A stretch of DNA of 64,000 nucleotides from Clostridium niameyense (lineage in GTDB: Bacteria; Bacillota; Clostridia; Clostridiales; Clostridiaceae), in contig NZ_LN849007.1 in assembly GCF_001243045.1 (NCBI RefSeq), forward strand, positions 834,989-898,988. Direction: 5' to 3'. The notes beneath the pieces are model-generated. The model made no database searches. It had not been told where the DNA came from and worked only from the letters and a program-made list of their open reading frames with translations. Position 1 is the stretch's first letter. Each line of letters starts with the position of its first letter. The position numbers were made by a program, and so were the translations under genes. Shown here piece by piece: positions 63,471-64,000 of this stretch.

Positions 63471-63500
63471 ATTTTAACACAGAATATATATATTATGCAA
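63471..63500 (-). promoter_or_regulatory. Candidate rpmB promoter
   Basis: On the minus strand, TTGCAT (63495-63500), 18 bases, TAAAAT (63471-63476) with a nearby TG. Confidence 0.45.
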
Positions 63501-63551
63501 GCAAAATAATTAGTAATATACTAAAAAAAACATAAATAATAATATATTTCC

Positions 63552-63580
63552 TTGAATAAATCTTTTATTTAATATAAAAT
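63552..63580 (+). promoter_or_regulatory. Promoter of the asp23 unit
   Basis: TTGAAT (63552-63557), 17 bases, TAAAAT (63575-63580), 36 bases before the gene. Confidence 0.6.
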
Positions 63581-63615
63581 AAACTATATGATATGATATT
63601 AAGGAGGTTTCTTTA

Positions 63616-63969
63616 ATGATAGGGAATATAACCAACGAATATGGATATATAGATTATGCGGAAGATGTAGTTGCAAATATTGTAGGAGTGTCTACTATGG
63701 AATGTTATGGAGTAGTAGGTATGGCTTCTAAAAATGCTACAGATGGTTTTTGGGAATTAATAAAAGGTGGAAGTTTTAACAAGGGAGTTAAAATACACAA
63801 GAATGAGGATAACAAATTAAATATAGAATTGTTCATAATAGTAGAATATGGAACAAAAATTTCAGTAATAGCCAATAACATAATACAAAAGATAAAATAT
63901 AATGTAGAAAACTATACAGGTATTAAGGTTTCTAGTATTACTGTAAATGTTCAGGGTGTTAGAGTTTAG
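63616..63969 (+). CDS. Asp23/Gls24 family protein (YloU-like)
   Basis: 117 residues. 'NEYGYIDYAEDVVANIVGVSTMECYGVVGMASK' opens the domain (split in the protein by no gap). It ends 'NVENYTGIKVSSITVNVQGVRV', the usual Asp23 finish. In Firmicutes these proteins are membrane-envelope-associated and linked to stress or fatty-acid metabolism. Here the next gene likely encodes the FakA/YloV-type kinase. AAGGAGG before ATG 63616. Confidence 0.9.
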   Translation: MIGNITNEYGYIDYAEDVVANIVGVSTMECYGVVGMASKNATDGFWELIKGGSFNKGVKIHKNEDNKLNIELFIIVEYGTKISVIANNIIQKIKYNVENYTGIKVSSITVNVQGVRV

Positions 63970-63984
63970 GGAGGTAATTCATAG

Positions 63985-64000
63985 ATGGAACATATAAATA
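63985..64000 (+). CDS. Start of the next gene (probably DAK2/FakA-type, partial)
   Basis: Only MEHIN is visible before the window ends. GGGAGGTAATT upstream makes a clear start. In B. subtilis yloV (fakA-like dihydroxyacetone kinase domain protein) follows yloU, so that identity is inferred from order, not sequence. Confidence 0.5.

Overview
The window is AT-rich chromosomal DNA of an endospore-forming, low-GC Firmicute. Gene content and order point to Clostridium sensu stricto, and a relative of C. botulinum/C. sporogenes is a reasonable guess that the sequence alone cannot prove. Evidence includes an intact sporulation set (SpoIIGA, SigE, SigG, SigK, SpoIVA, YlmC-like protein, SpoVM), a Clostridium-type alaS-ireB-ruvX-DUF1292-fur-rnj string, strong GGAGG ribosome binding sites with many GTG/TTG starts, and abundant hairpin plus T-tract terminators. 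No tRNA, rRNA, CRISPR array, prophage or insertion sequence was seen. Almost all genes lie on the plus strand.

Layout. 1-8426: the end of purL, a membrane-anchored stalk-like protein, a DUF4397 protein and YedF (both minus strand), an ornithine cyclodeaminase-family enzyme, a DegV protein, an AEC transporter, a PHP phosphatase and RarA. 8521-12268: an iscR-nifS-nifU Fe-S cassette, a PRC-barrel protein and an AI-2E family permease. 12329-18695: T-box-controlled alaS, then ireB, ruvX, DUF1292, fur and RNase J. 18848-24536: typA behind a terminator-bearing leader, then mltG and the tRNA-modification operon trmR-trhP-udk. 24596-29003: a class B penicillin-binding protein, uninterrupted sigK, aroE and pilT. 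29004-29580: a convergent minus-strand 43-residue gene with a long, structured-looking leader. 29581-36908: a family 2 glycosyltransferase, ftsA-ftsZ, spoIIGA-sigE-sigG, a YlmC-like gene and nrdR.

37021-41363: pgeF with a PhoP/PhoR-type two-component system, followed by the decayed wreck of a phosphate (pst) transporter operon behind candidate Pho-box repeats. 41417-46707: DUF512 radical SAM protein, der, gpsA and spoIVA. 46811-51174: asparaginase, then yicC-remA-gmk-rpoZ-coaBC. 51258-62809: priA-def-fmt-Zn peptidase-rsmB-rlmN-stp-pknB-rsgA-rpe-thiN, a conserved translation and signalling operon. 62930-64000: a 51-residue membrane protein, a 23-residue SpoVM, divergent rpmB, an Asp23 protein and the first codons of the next gene.

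The window links three processes. The spore-coat base is present as SpoIVA plus its membrane anchor SpoVM. The Ser/Thr kinase/phosphatase pair appears together with IreB, a known substrate type for such kinases. Translation and ribosome maturation genes dominate the final third. The points most worth checking are the pst graveyard beside an intact two-component system, the structured leader/small-protein unit near 29.1-29.3 kb, the easily missed spoVM, and several hairpins that may control translation (sigG, the penicillin-binding protein, the ornithine cyclodeaminase gene, typA, rpmB and one inside rsgA).
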